Positions 48,785 through 57,600 of a stretch of DNA of 64,000 bases are shown here, piece after piece (position 1 is the stretch's first letter; every line of letters starts with the position of its first letter). The notes under the pieces are model-generated. The model did no database searches, was not told the origin of the DNA, and saw only the letters and a list, made by a program, of their open reading frames with translations. Source of the DNA: Neisseria canis (GTDB lineage: Bacteria > Pseudomonadota > Gammaproteobacteria > Burkholderiales > Neisseriaceae); assembly GCF_900636765.1 (NCBI RefSeq), contig NZ_LR134313.1, positions 558,001 to 622,000 of the forward strand, given 5' to 3'. The position numbers and the translations under genes were made by a program.

Positions 48785-49546
48785 TTAAAGCAGGGCTTCG
48801 GGTGATTCGGGCAGAATCTGGCCGCCGTCAACAATCAGCGTTTGGCCGGTAATATAGGCGGCTTCTTTGCTGGCGAGGAAGCAGGCGGCGTACCCGATGT
48901 CTTGCGGCGTGCCGAGGGTATGCATGGGGATGGCGGCGCGCATTTGGTTCAGATAGGTTTCGCCTTGCGCCTGTAAGCCTTCGGTCAGAATATTGCCGGG
49001 CATCACGGCATTGATGGTGATGCCGTGGCGCGCGTATTCCAGCGCCGCGCTGCGCATAAAGCCGAGCTGCCCGGCCTTGCTTGCGCCATAATGGCTCCAG
49101 CCGGGAAAGCCGGTAACCGGGCCGGTGATGGATGAGGTAATCACAATCCGCCCGTAATGCTTCGGCTGCATCACGCGAATGGCAGCCTGCACGATAAAAA
49201 ACGTGCCTTTCAGGTTGATGCCGTGGGTTTCGTCCCAATCGGCTTCGTTCATGTCGGCAAGGTTTTTCTGCGGGAAAATGCCTGTGTTGGAGCATAGAAT
49301 ATCCAGCTTGCCGAATTTGGCCGCAACCGCTTCAACGGTCTCGCGGCAGCTTTGCTGCGAACGCACATCCAAATATTGGTAATGGGCGCCCAATTCGGCC
49401 GCCGTCCGCCCGCCTTGTTCGCGGTCGATATCGGCAATCACAATATCCGCACCTGCCTGCTTCAACACTTGGGCAATGCCTTTGCCAATACCCTTGGCTG
49501 CACCAGTTACCAAAGTTACTTGACCTTGCAGGGAAAACAAACTCAT
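48785..49546 (-). CDS. Short-chain dehydrogenase/reductase
   Basis: A 253-aa SDR. Cofactor loop 'TLVTGAAKGIGKGIAQVL' (TGxxxGIG), 'SNTGIFPQ', catalytic Ser in 'ITSSITGPV' and 'YGASK' (Tyr-x-x-x-Lys) are all present, and 'DIDREQGG' after strand 2 suggests NAD(H) preference. The C-terminus 'GQTLIVDGGQILPES' is typical of FabG-like and polyol-type SDRs. The substrate cannot be deduced. It stands alone. Confidence 0.85.
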   Translation of the reverse strand: MSLFSLQGQVTLVTGAAKGIGKGIAQVLKQAGADIVIADIDREQGGRTAAELGAHYQYLDVRSQQSCRETVEAVAAKFGKLDILCSNTGIFPQKNLADMNEADWDETHGINLKGTFFIVQAAIRVMQPKHYGRIVITSSITGPVTGFPGWSHYGASKAGQLGFMRSAALEYARHGITINAVMPGNILTEGLQAQGETYLNQMRAAIPMHTLGTPQDIGYAACFLASKEAAYITGQTLIVDGGQILPESPEALL

Positions 49547-49684
49547 ATTAACTCCTCTCTGAAATTGTTAGATTATTGCAGTGAAAGGGATATTTTATAC
49601 TTTATTGCAATATTTGATTTTCGATAAATCACAAAAGTTTCAGATAAAACGACAATTCATGCCATATTCAGACCCAAACTTTTA

Positions 49685-50194
49685 TTATTTTCGGAAACTG
49701 CTGAAAAATATTCCGAAGTAGCGCGTAAACACATAAATGATGGAGCTTTTCAAGCCTATACCCGTCAAAAATAAAAAAGGCGTGTTTTGAAAATAAGGTT
49801 TAGCCAAAAAATTTTTACTGCCCGATCTGTCATACATTTCTTGCGGCATCGTACTGAGCCATAGGAAAAATACGAGTAACACTAATGAAAACAAACTGGC
49901 TTGCACGATATGTCGAGTTGTTGCTTGATGGAAATTGTGCGGCCAATCCCATTTCCAAATGGACACCGCAACGGCGCAGAAAAAAGCCAAAATAGTGGAA
50001 ACGCTATTGGTGGCTTTGGCTGCCAGCGGATAAGCCTCCGGATGATAATAACCGTTGCCGAATAAATAATTATCTATAAATTGTTCCAATGCAAAATCGG
50101 AAGGGTTGGCAGGGTGAGCAGGTGTTACAACAAAAATCAACGCCGAGAAAGCAATAATTCCCCACATAATATAGGGTTCAATTTTTTCTTTCAT
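49685..50194 (-). CDS. Putative colicin-type immunity protein (four-helix membrane protein)
   Basis: A 169-aa protein with four hydrophobic segments (about 9-26, 64-81, 96-114, 139-158), short tails and few other features. Length and topology match immunity proteins of the colicin A type (about 178 aa, four helices), which sit in the inner membrane and block the incoming channel. It is the next gene, on the same strand, behind the channel-domain protein at 50414-52483, with 219 bases and one repeat between. No sequence family is certain; the call rests on topology and position. AT-rich like its partner. Confidence 0.5.
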   Translation of the reverse strand: MKEKIEPYIMWGIIAFSALIFVVTPAHPANPSDFALEQFIDNYLFGNGYYHPEAYPLAAKATNSVSTILAFFCAVAVSIWKWDWPHNFHQATTRHIVQASLFSLVLLVFFLWLSTMPQEMYDRSGSKNFLAKPYFQNTPFLFLTGIGLKSSIIYVFTRYFGIFFSSFRK

Positions 50195-50270
50195 TGGAAA
50201 GTCTCTCTTGAATTATTCAAACAGTTTAAAAAGTCGTAACCAATTTGGATCTTCAGTTAACCTATTAATT

Positions 50271-50361
50271 TATAGCTAATCAACTTAAAAATAGTAAGCT
50301 CGTCATACTCGGGGCAAGCCCGAATATGACGGCACCGTTATTATATAAACGGATTGACTAT
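50271..50361. repeat. MITE-like repeat, TCATAC-core family, between toxin and immunity genes
   Basis: TATAGCTAATCAACTTAAAAA at one end and ACGGATTGACTAT at the other; core CTCGTCATACTCG...CGAATATGACGG. It has the same structure as 47281-47372 and apparently inserted between two genes that would otherwise be close together. Confidence 0.8.
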
Positions 50362-50413
50362 GGTTGTGCCATCATGCCGGGACAAAGCCGCGCATGATAG
50401 GTTTCCAATTACT

Positions 50414-52483
50414 TTATAGGTAGGTTTCAGGGGGATGATCTGTAGAAGGAGGTAAAGATATATCAGGATAAGCCGTCTTTTCTTTGGGGACAGCAGGCGT
50501 AGACTCCTCAGCCGGCTTATTAAAAATTTTTTCCAACTCCATTGTTTGGTATTCGATAATTGAATCAATTAAGCTTGGATCCGGAATATCTTCCATTTCA
50601 GGTACTTGCGTTAGAAACGTTAAATATTCCTGTGGGGATTTTTGTGCTTTGGCCGCAGCAGCTTCCAAATAAGCTTGATTGATATAAGGATCCGAATCCA
50701 AGATAATTGTTTTATCTGCTTGGGATTGAATTGGGTTTTCAGCATGGGGATTTTCTTGGATAGACGATTCAGCAAATGTTTCTTCTGTTTTTGAATCTTC
50801 ATTGATCAAAAGAGGTTCTTGCATAAATTTATCGGAAATATCTTTTCCGGGGATAACTTCAATCTTAGGGCTTTTGATCATTAAATTTTCATTCGTATTA
50901 CCAATGATGGTAACGGTTTCACTTTCAATTTCTAAATTTTTAAAATGGTTCTTACCAATTAAAGTAACATTTTCAGCTTTAAGTTTAATATGCTCTTGGC
51001 TACTATGATTACCTATTAAAACCAAATCGGTATATTTATTGTCAGCATTTTTGAAATTCCACTGATCTGAATTGGAAACGTATTTCTCTAAATAATCGAT
51101 GCTATTACTAATGATAATAGCAACTCCTGCTCCTGCAAGTACGCCCATTGCAATCGTACCGAGGCCTGAAGCAGCCAAGAGCAACCCCGCGCTTCTGGCA
51201 ATTACCGCACCTGTACTTGCGGTTGCCGATGTGGCAACTATTTTGCTGACTTGTCCCACCACAGGGCTCCAGTTGTCATTATCAAAAGCATTTTTGATGC
51301 GGTCGCCTAATTCGTAAGCGTCTGCAAGATTTCCAATAGCACCGGTGATTTTGGAAATTCCGTTAAGGAAATAAATTTTACCGGCAGTGTCCCCATGCTT
51401 TTGTGTTAGTTCTGCCGCATCGGCACGGATTTTATCTATTGCCTGATTTAATGCTTCACGGTTATTGGCATAATAAGCCTTGCGTTCATCCAATATGTTG
51501 CCTTGCTCAAATTCCATAATACTATGTGAAAAGCTAGAAGCTAAATCATGTTTTAGAGATGCACTGTTCTTCAGTTTTTCGGCTTCTGCCAAAAAGGTTT
51601 GATGTGGATTTTTTGCAGCGGCATTAGCAATCGTAGCTGCATTGCCTAAGGTGCTAATGCTTTGGTTTAACGGTGGGGTTGTGTTGGTGGCCGTATTTGT
51701 ATTATCGGGTTGTTGGCTTTGAACGTTTGCTAGAGGCTCGGGAATGGAATTGGTGTTTTCATTAAGAGAAGAGGTGTTCGGTTGCTTGGATGAAGCAATA
51801 TCATTTTGGGGTTGTTTGGGATTATGATTTGATGCGGTATTTATTGGAGATGAAGCCGATGAAGGAGCTTGTGGAGGTTGAGTAGCCGTGTAATCCTGCG
51901 CTTGTGGAGTAGAGTTATTTTGGCTGTTTATAATGGCCGTAATTTCATCATTGCTTAGTTTCACATTGTCTGATGCTACTGCATGAGAGGAATCTACAGA
52001 AACAGCATTATTTTCGAACGTATTTGTGGCAGGAGTGTGGTAGTTTGTTACCCAAAATGAACTGTTATCTGTAACAGTAAAAACTCTTCCCGGTAACACG
52101 GAACTTTCGTAGCGTTCAACCGTTCTGCCCTCCTCTGTAACTTTCTCAACGGTGCCGCCAATATTTTTAAAAAAATTGATAACTTCTTCTTTTGGTTTGC
52201 TGCCTATTTCTTGCAATTCTTGAATACTATAGTGTTTGTTATCAGCTGCGGAGATTTCAGCAGTAGGCATAGTCGGGGGCGGAGATTCTGTAATCGGTGC
52301 TTCTGATTCGGCAGGAGATCGTACATAATCAGATGCTTGGGGTGCAGAAGAAGGTGAACGGACATAATCTGAAGCTTGCGGGCTGGAAATATGCCTCCAA
52401 TCCGATGAGTTGAAAGTTTCCGGAGGGTCTGCGCGCCATCCACTAAACCCGAAAGCAGATGTTCCATTATTGTATAAGTTCAT
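50414..52483 (-). CDS. Putative pore-forming bacteriocin with an internal colicin channel domain
   Basis: A 689-aa protein without signal peptide. Residues 1-80: Gly/Ser/Pro-rich, with the repeat 'PQASDYVRSP' twice. 80-155: a folded region. 185-295: Asn/Gln/Pro/Ser-rich linker. 296-470: colicin-like channel domain, with amphipathic helices, then 'ISKITGAIGNLADAYELGD', 'DNDNWSPVVGQ' (compare K-ITG...D-W-x-P in colicin E1) and a hydrophobic hairpin at 412-459 ('TGAVIARSAGLLLAASGLG', 'TIAMGVLAGAGVAIIIS'). 485-545: beta-strand repeats ('ENVTLIGKN', 'ETVTIIGNT', 'NLMIKSPKIEVIPG'). 546-689: acidic, Pro-rich tail. In colicins the channel domain is C-terminal; here about 220 residues follow it. Ribosome-binding site AAAGGGTAACCAA. 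AT-rich codon use suggests transfer. Uptake receptor and killing activity are untested. Confidence 0.65.
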   Translation of the reverse strand: MNLYNNGTSAFGFSGWRADPPETFNSSDWRHISSPQASDYVRSPSSAPQASDYVRSPAESEAPITESPPPTMPTAEISAADNKHYSIQELQEIGSKPKEEVINFFKNIGGTVEKVTEEGRTVERYESSVLPGRVFTVTDNSSFWVTNYHTPATNTFENNAVSVDSSHAVASDNVKLSNDEITAIINSQNNSTPQAQDYTATQPPQAPSSASSPINTASNHNPKQPQNDIASSKQPNTSSLNENTNSIPEPLANVQSQQPDNTNTATNTTPPLNQSISTLGNAATIANAAAKNPHQTFLAEAEKLKNSASLKHDLASSFSHSIMEFEQGNILDERKAYYANNREALNQAIDKIRADAAELTQKHGDTAGKIYFLNGISKITGAIGNLADAYELGDRIKNAFDNDNWSPVVGQVSKIVATSATASTGAVIARSAGLLLAASGLGTIAMGVLAGAGVAIIISNSIDYLEKYVSNSDQWNFKNADNKYTDLVLIGNHSSQEHIKLKAENVTLIGKNHFKNLEIESETVTIIGNTNENLMIKSPKIEVIPGKDISDKFMQEPLLINEDSKTEETFAESSIQENPHAENPIQSQADKTIILDSDPYINQAYLEAAAAKAQKSPQEYLTFLTQVPEMEDIPDPSLIDSIIEYQTMELEKIFNKPAEESTPAVPKEKTAYPDISLPPSTDHPPETYL

Positions 52484-52668
52484 TTGGTTACCCTTTATAT
52501 TTTTTAAATAAAAGTCATTCTTAAATTAAAAAAGACTAAAAGTCACCTAAAAAGTTTCGACAGGACTCTTAATCTTTACTTAAATTACTTGTTATATCAT
52601 GATTCAAAGACATTAAATCGGCCAAAGTGTTCCACACGATTGGCACTATTCAAAACACAGGTAAACGC

Positions 52669-53338
52669 ATGAGCCCTACCCAAACTCCTGTAACCATCCT
52701 TACCGGCTTTCTCGGCTCGGGAAAAACCACCGTATTGCAAAAAATGCTGGCGGCGGAGCACTACGGCGACACGGCGGTGTTGATTAACGAGTTTGGCGAA
52801 GTCGGCATCGACCAGCAGCTGGTTACACCGGTTTCACCCAATGTAGTGCTGCTGGATTCCGGCTGCCTGTGCTGCCAGATTCGCGGCGAGTTGAAAGATT
52901 CACTGGTGGAAGTTTTGGATGCCCGCGCACAAAAACAGGTGCCGCCGTTTAAACGGATTGTGATAGAAACCACCGATTTGGCCGAACCGACGCCGATAGT
53001 TGCCACCATACAGGCCGATCCGCTGCTCATACACCAGCTTAGCGTGGCGCACATAATAACCGTGGAGGATGCCGTAAACGGCAATGAAATGGCGCAAAGC
53101 GGCAATGCAGTGTGGACGCAGCAGGTTACTGCCGCCGATATGATTCTGATTGCCAAAGCTGACCTCGCGCCTGATCAGGCCGTGCAATTGGAAGCCCGTT
53201 TCGCCGCCATGCTGCCCGCCGCAGCATTTAACCGCATGGCCGCACGAACCGCATCATTCGCAACTCGTCATCATCATGGCTGGGCTGGATGCGGAGCAGG
53301 TGGAAGCATCATTCCGAAAATATGTTTTGGTGGAATAA
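52669..53338 (+). pseudogene. CobW/COG0523-family GTPase, internally deleted
   Basis: The product starts MSPTQTPVTILTGFLGSGKTT (P-loop) and keeps the GTPase half: 'LINEFGEVGIDQQLV', the metal-binding 'DSGCLCCQIRGEL' (CxCC) and 'LIAKADLAPDQ'. After 'AFNRMAAR' the expected CobW C-terminal domain is missing; the frame runs into unrelated residues. In another frame, 53236-53338 ends with 'QLVIIMAGLDAEQVEASF', like the last part of a CobW C-terminal domain. So a segment of roughly 80-100 codons has been lost with a frameshift. COG0523 proteins are zinc or cobalt metallochaperones. Confidence 0.75.
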
Positions 53339-53353
53339 AACCCAAAATATCAA

Positions 53354-53388
53354 AATGCCTGTCTGAAAACGGGTGAGGTTTCAGACAG
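53354..53388. terminator. Inverted TG-DUS pair
   Basis: AATGCCTGTCTGAAAA and TTTCAGACAGGCCT, one arm differing at its end, between the convergent cobW-like and yidD-like pseudogenes. Confidence 0.55.
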
Positions 53389-53399
53389 GCCTCAGGTGT

Positions 53400-53839
53400 T
53401 CAGATACTTGGTGTAAAGTGTCGCTCCTTTTTCGGCTTGGCTTTTTTCTTTTTTTCATCACTGCGCCAATCGCAGTCGGCACAATCGAACACATCCAAAA
53501 TGCTGCAATATTTTTGCCCGTTGGAGGCGCAACGCTTGAAGTCGGCGCAATCCACGTCACACGCATCAAGTACATCGCAAAAACCTTGCTGCGAACGGAG
53601 ATGCGCTTTGTTTTCATGAAGCCGCCCGGCAGCGTAGCCGCAATAGGAAAAACGCCGCTGCAAAACCGCCCAACCTTTGAGCAAACCGTAGCGGCGGATC
53701 AGAAGGTGGCCGACACCCAAGCAGCCGCTGCCGCCGTAAACACGGCGGTAGGCAAGCCGTATGATTTATAAGGAGAAAGCCAACGTTGGTAAAGTCTGAT
53801 AGCGGCAAGAGCAATACGTGCTGCGGGAGAAAGGTGCAT
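53400..53839 (-). pseudogene. YidD-like Cys-rich protein, frameshifted
   Basis: From the ATG at 53837-53839 the frame reads 'MHLSPAARIALAAIRLYQRW' then 'LSPYKSY' and soon stops. Shifting one frame, it continues as 'RLAYRRVYGGSGCLGVGHLL', 'IRRYGLLKGWAVLQRRFSYC' and a Cys/Asp-rich tail ('DACDVDCADFKRC', 'DVFDCADCDW') ending in a Lys-rich stretch. The order LxxIRLYQRxLSP...GxHxLxRYGxxKG is that of YidD-type membrane-insertion efficiency factors, here in a longer variant. One base is evidently missing near 53760. Confidence 0.65.
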
Positions 53840-54047
53840 GATTGTGCGAGAGGTAAAAGAGTGGATAACCGTCAAATGATAAACAAGTTAGCGTGAAATT
53901 GCTTGCTCCTTGGCCAGGCATCTGCAAAATCATGCCTGTCTGAAAGCCAGCTGTTTTTCAGACAGGCATTTGCCCTGCTGCGGGGGCGGGTGCTATATAA
54001 TCTGCCCGCATAATCATGTCATTTATTCAAACAAGGAAACCAACCAT

Positions 54048-54380
54048 ATGACCTACCCAGCCTGCCCGCAATGCGGCTCAAACCTTACCTATCACGACGG
54101 CCTGCATTTGGTCTGCCCCGAATGCGCTTTTGAGTGGGACGAACATGCGGAGGCGGATGCCGGCGATGCCTTCAGCGTGAAAGATGCCAACGGCACGCCG
54201 CTGGCCGACGGCGACAGCGTGGTGCTGATAAAGGATTTGAAAGTCAAAGGCAGCTCGCAAGTGATTAAGCAGGGCACCAAAGTGAAAAGCATCCGCCTGC
54301 AGGAGGGCGACCACAACATCGCCTGTAAAATCGACGGCAGCGCCATGAATTTGAAATCGGAGTTTGTGAAAAAGGCGTAA
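54048..54380 (+). CDS. PhnA/YjdM-type zinc-ribbon protein
   Basis: A 110-aa cytosolic protein from [13 protein letters not shown]. The zinc ribbon has two CxxC pairs ('CPQCGS', 'CPECAFEW'), followed by the small PhnA domain ('[20 protein letters not shown]', '[11 protein letters not shown]', '[19 protein letters not shown]'). Despite the name it is not a phosphonoacetate hydrolase; the function is unknown. Behind a TG-DUS pair (53933-53966). Confidence 0.88.
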   Translation: MTYPACPQCGSNLTYHDGLHLVCPECAFEWDEHAEADAGDAFSVKDANGTPLADGDSVVLIKDLKVKGSSQVIKQGTKVKSIRLQEGDHNIACKIDGSAMNLKSEFVKKA

Positions 54381-54392
54381 AGTCCGTATGAC

Positions 54393-54426
54393 AATGCCTG
54401 TCTGAAAACTTTTTCAGACAGGCATT
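54393..54426. terminator. Inverted TG-DUS pair between convergent genes
   Basis: AATGCCTGTCTGAAAA and TTTTTCAGACAGGCATT lie between the phnA-like and gltX stop codons; likely a bidirectional terminator. Confidence 0.7.
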
Positions 54427-54444
54427 GTTGTGTGTTGCGGGCGG

Positions 54445-55839
54445 TTAGGAGCGGATGCGTGTCAACACTTCTTCTTTGCCCAATAAGGCCAACACGGCGT
54501 CGATGCTCGGGGTTTTGGCGGTGCCGCACACGGCCAGGCGCAGGGGCATGCCGAGTTTGCCCATTTTGATGTCTTCGGCGTCGCAGAAGGGTTTGAACAA
54601 ATCGTGAATCGCTTCGGCGTTCCAGTCGGGCAGGCCTTCCAGTTTTTCGGCGAAGCGCAGCATGCGGGCGGGGGCGTCTTTATCCCAATGTTTTTGCACA
54701 TCGGCTTCGGCGGGCGTGCCTTTTTGGTAGAAATACACGCATTCGTCGGCCAGTGTGTTCAAATCTTGAGCGCGGTCTTTCACCAGGTCCAACACGTCTT
54801 CCAGCGCCGGTTTGTCGAAAACTTCTACGCCGCGCACGGTCAGGCGCGGTTTAACCAGTTCGGCCAGTTTGCCGTTGGGGGTTACTTTGATGTGCTCGCC
54901 GTTAATCCAGTAGAGTTTTTTCAAATCCATGCGGCTGGGTGAGGGAGAAACGTCTTTCAAATCAAACCATTCGACAAACTGCTGCATGGTGAAAAATTCG
55001 TCGTCGCCGTGCGCCCAGCCCAAGCGGGCAAGGTAGTTGAGCATGGCTTCGGGCAGAATGCCCATTTGGCCGAAATCGGTAATGGCCACGGTGTCGCCGC
55101 TGCGCTTGGAGATTTTTTTGCCTTGTTCGTTGAGAATCATCGGCAGGTGGCCGTATTCGGGCAGTTGGTTGCCCATGGCTTTTAAGATGTTGATTTGTTT
55201 CGGAGTGTTGTTAACGTGGTCGTCGCCGCGGATGACATGGGTAACGCCCATGTCGTGATCGTCCACCACCACGCAGAAGTTATAGGTGGGCGTACCGTCG
55301 GCGCGGGCGATGATTAAATCGTCGAGCGCTTCGTTGGGAATGCTGATTTCGCCTTTGACCAAGTCGTTCCATTTGGTTACGCCTTCGGTGGGGGTTTTGA
55401 AGCGCACCACCGGTTCTACGCCTTCGGGCACGGGCGGCAGGGTTTTGCCCGGCTCGGGGCGCCAGCGGCGGTCGTAAGTGGCGGTGCCTTCTTTTTCGGC
55501 TTTTTCGCGCATGGCTTCCAGCTCTTCTTTGCTGCAATAGCAATGGTAGGCGTGGCCTTTTTCAAGCAGCTCGGCAATCACTTCTTTATAGCGGCCGAAG
55601 CGGTGGGTTTGGAAGATAACGTTGTCGGCATTGTCGTAATCGAGACCGACCCATTTCATGCCGTCGAGAATGATGTTGACCGATTCGGCATTGGAGCGCT
55701 CCAAATCGGTGTCTTCGATGCGCAGCAGGAATTCGCCTTTGTGTTTGCGGGCGAAAGCCCATGAAAACAAAGCAGTACGCACGCCGCCGATATGCAGGTA
55801 ACCGGTGGGGCTGGGGGCGAAGCGGGTTTTAACGGTCAT
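54445..55839 (-). CDS. gltX: Glutamate--tRNA ligase
   Basis: Charges tRNA-Glu. The 464-aa class I synthetase has the HIGH-type motif 'FAPSPTGYLHIGGVRTALF', 'LRIEDTDLERS', 'RGDDHVNNTPKQINIL' and KMSKS-type 'KKISKRSGDTVAI'. Normal length. Whether it also misacylates tRNA-Gln (a GatCAB route) cannot be told from this window. Confidence 0.97.
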   Translation of the reverse strand: MTVKTRFAPSPTGYLHIGGVRTALFSWAFARKHKGEFLLRIEDTDLERSNAESVNIILDGMKWVGLDYDNADNVIFQTHRFGRYKEVIAELLEKGHAYHCYCSKEELEAMREKAEKEGTATYDRRWRPEPGKTLPPVPEGVEPVVRFKTPTEGVTKWNDLVKGEISIPNEALDDLIIARADGTPTYNFCVVVDDHDMGVTHVIRGDDHVNNTPKQINILKAMGNQLPEYGHLPMILNEQGKKISKRSGDTVAITDFGQMGILPEAMLNYLARLGWAHGDDEFFTMQQFVEWFDLKDVSPSPSRMDLKKLYWINGEHIKVTPNGKLAELVKPRLTVRGVEVFDKPALEDVLDLVKDRAQDLNTLADECVYFYQKGTPAEADVQKHWDKDAPARMLRFAEKLEGLPDWNAEAIHDLFKPFCDAEDIKMGKLGMPLRLAVCGTAKTPSIDAVLALLGKEEVLTRIRS

Positions 55840-56061
55840 GATGGCAGCTCCAGTATGTGTGAAAAGAGGGTATTTTATAATTTGGGGCGCGAATATGCTA
55901 CATCAAGCGGTTTTGATTTGCAGCACAGTATCGCCTAGAATGGAACCAAATAAGATTTGTGCGGCCTCATTAATATCGGCTGCATAATCAAAAACATCAG
56001 ACGCCCGTTTCAATAAAGCAGCCAGCTTCGCCCCGCCCGCCAACCTTCCCAGAAAATATTT

Positions 56062-57600
56062 ATGAATGCTATTCTGCAAACGCTTCTGGAGCGTAAACAC
56101 GATCTGCTGACCGCCACGTTCGAGCACTTGGTGCTTTCGCTGCTTGCGCTTTTGTGTGCCATCGCGATAGCCGTGCCGCTGGCGGTTTGGTTTTCCGCAC
56201 ACAAAAAGCAGGCGGAAGTGGTGTTGCAGCTCACCAATATCCTGCAAACCATCCCCTCACTGGCCATGCTCGGTTTGCTGATTCCTTTTGTGGGCATCGG
56301 CACGCCGCCGGCTTTGATTGCGCTCACGCTTTATGCGCTGCTGCCGATTTTTCAAAACACTTATTTAGGCCTGTCTGAAATCAATGCTTCGGTGCAGGAA
56401 GCGGCCACGGCATTCGGTTTGTCGCGCCGGCAGAAGCTGTTCCGCATCGAGCTGCCGATGGCGCTGCCTGCCATGGTTTCCGGCATACGCACGGCCGCCG
56501 TGCTGATTATCGGCACGGCCACGCTGGCCGCTTTAATCGGCGCGGGCGGGCTGGGCAACATCATCCTGCTCGGTATCGACCGCCACAATATGGCGCTGAC
56601 CTTTATCGGCGCGGTGGCTTCCGCGCTGCTGGCGGTGGCGGTTAGCGGGCTGGTATATTGGCTGCAGCGGAAAAAAGCGGGCTTTGTGCTGGTGTTGGTG
56701 GCGGTAAGTACCGCCTTGCTGCTGGGCGCGCAATGGTGGAGCAGCCACAGCGGCGGCAAGCAAACCGTGATTGCGGGCAAGCTGGGCAGCGAACCGGATA
56801 TTTTAATCAATATGTATAAAATGCTGATTGAAGCGGAAAACCCGGAAATCGATGTGGTGTTGAAGCCCAATTTCGGCAAAACCAGTTTTCTTTTCAATGC
56901 ACTTAAAAGCGGCGAAGTGGATATTTATCCCGAGTTTACCGGCACGGTTGTCGAAAGCTTGGTGGCGTTACCTGAAGCCGAAAAAAACCGCCCGCTCAGC
57001 CCCGAAGAAACCTACACATTGGCGCGCCGCTTGATTGCCGAGCAACACAACCTGCGCCTGTTGCCCTCCATGAAATACCAAAATACCTACACACTCGCGC
57101 TGCCGCAGAATTATGCGCGGGCGCACGGCTTGGTGAATATTTCCGACTTGGTCAAAGTGAAAAACCAAGTACGCGCCGGTTTCACGCTGGAGTTTATCGA
57201 CCGCAAAGACGGCTACAAAGGCCTGTCTGAAACCCACCGCATTCCACTCAAACACGTTTCCAGTATCGAGCCGGCTCTGCGTTACACCGCGCTTCAGGAA
57301 GGCCGCATCAATTTGGTGGACGCCTATTCCACCGATGCCGAAATCCGCCAATACAATCTTTACATGTTAAAAGACGACTTGCGGCTCTTTCGCGCTTATC
57401 AGGGCGCGCCGCTGATGAAAGCCGAGTTTGCCGAGCAAAACCCCGAAATCGTCGGCGCGCTTAACCGTTTGGCGGGCAGAATCAGCGAAGAAGAAATGTC
57501 GGAAATGAATTACCGCGTGAAAAACGGCGGGGAAACGCCGGCCCAAGTGGCGGCCGATTATCTGAACAAACACAAACTGCTGGAGAAAAAAACGCCATGA
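56062..57600 (+). CDS. ABC transporter permease fused to its substrate-binding domain (osmoprotectant/ergothioneine type)
   Basis: A 512-aa fusion. Residues about 1-215 are an OpuB/OpuC-like permease: 'LALLCAIAIAVPLAVWF', 'TIPSLAMLGLLIPFVG' and the coupling loop 'EAATAFGLSRRQKLFRIELP'. Residues about 235-510 are a type-F substrate-binding domain ('VIAGKLGSEPDILINMYKML', 'DIYPEFTGTVVESL', 'DAYSTDAEIRQYNL'). The same fusion occurs in glycine-betaine/choline importers and in the ergothioneine importer EgtU; sequence alone does not decide. Its stop overlaps the ATP-binding subunit start by four bases. Confidence 0.87.
   Translation: MNAILQTLLERKHDLLTATFEHLVLSLLALLCAIAIAVPLAVWFSAHKKQAEVVLQLTNILQTIPSLAMLGLLIPFVGIGTPPALIALTLYALLPIFQNTYLGLSEINASVQEAATAFGLSRRQKLFRIELPMALPAMVSGIRTAAVLIIGTATLAALIGAGGLGNIILLGIDRHNMALTFIGAVASALLAVAVSGLVYWLQRKKAGFVLVLVAVSTALLLGAQWWSSHSGGKQTVIAGKLGSEPDILINMYKMLIEAENPEIDVVLKPNFGKTSFLFNALKSGEVDIYPEFTGTVVESLVALPEAEKNRPLSPEETYTLARRLIAEQHNLRLLPSMKYQNTYTLALPQNYARAHGLVNISDLVKVKNQVRAGFTLEFIDRKDGYKGLSETHRIPLKHVSSIEPALRYTALQEGRINLVDAYSTDAEIRQYNLYMLKDDLRLFRAYQGAPLMKAEFAEQNPEIVGALNRLAGRISEEEMSEMNYRVKNGGETPAQVAADYLNKHKLLEKKTP

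Noticed and set aside
52534..52544. GACTAAAAGTC palindrome upstream of the toxin gene as an operator
   Set aside because: Very short and with no known matching regulator; could be chance in AT-rich DNA.
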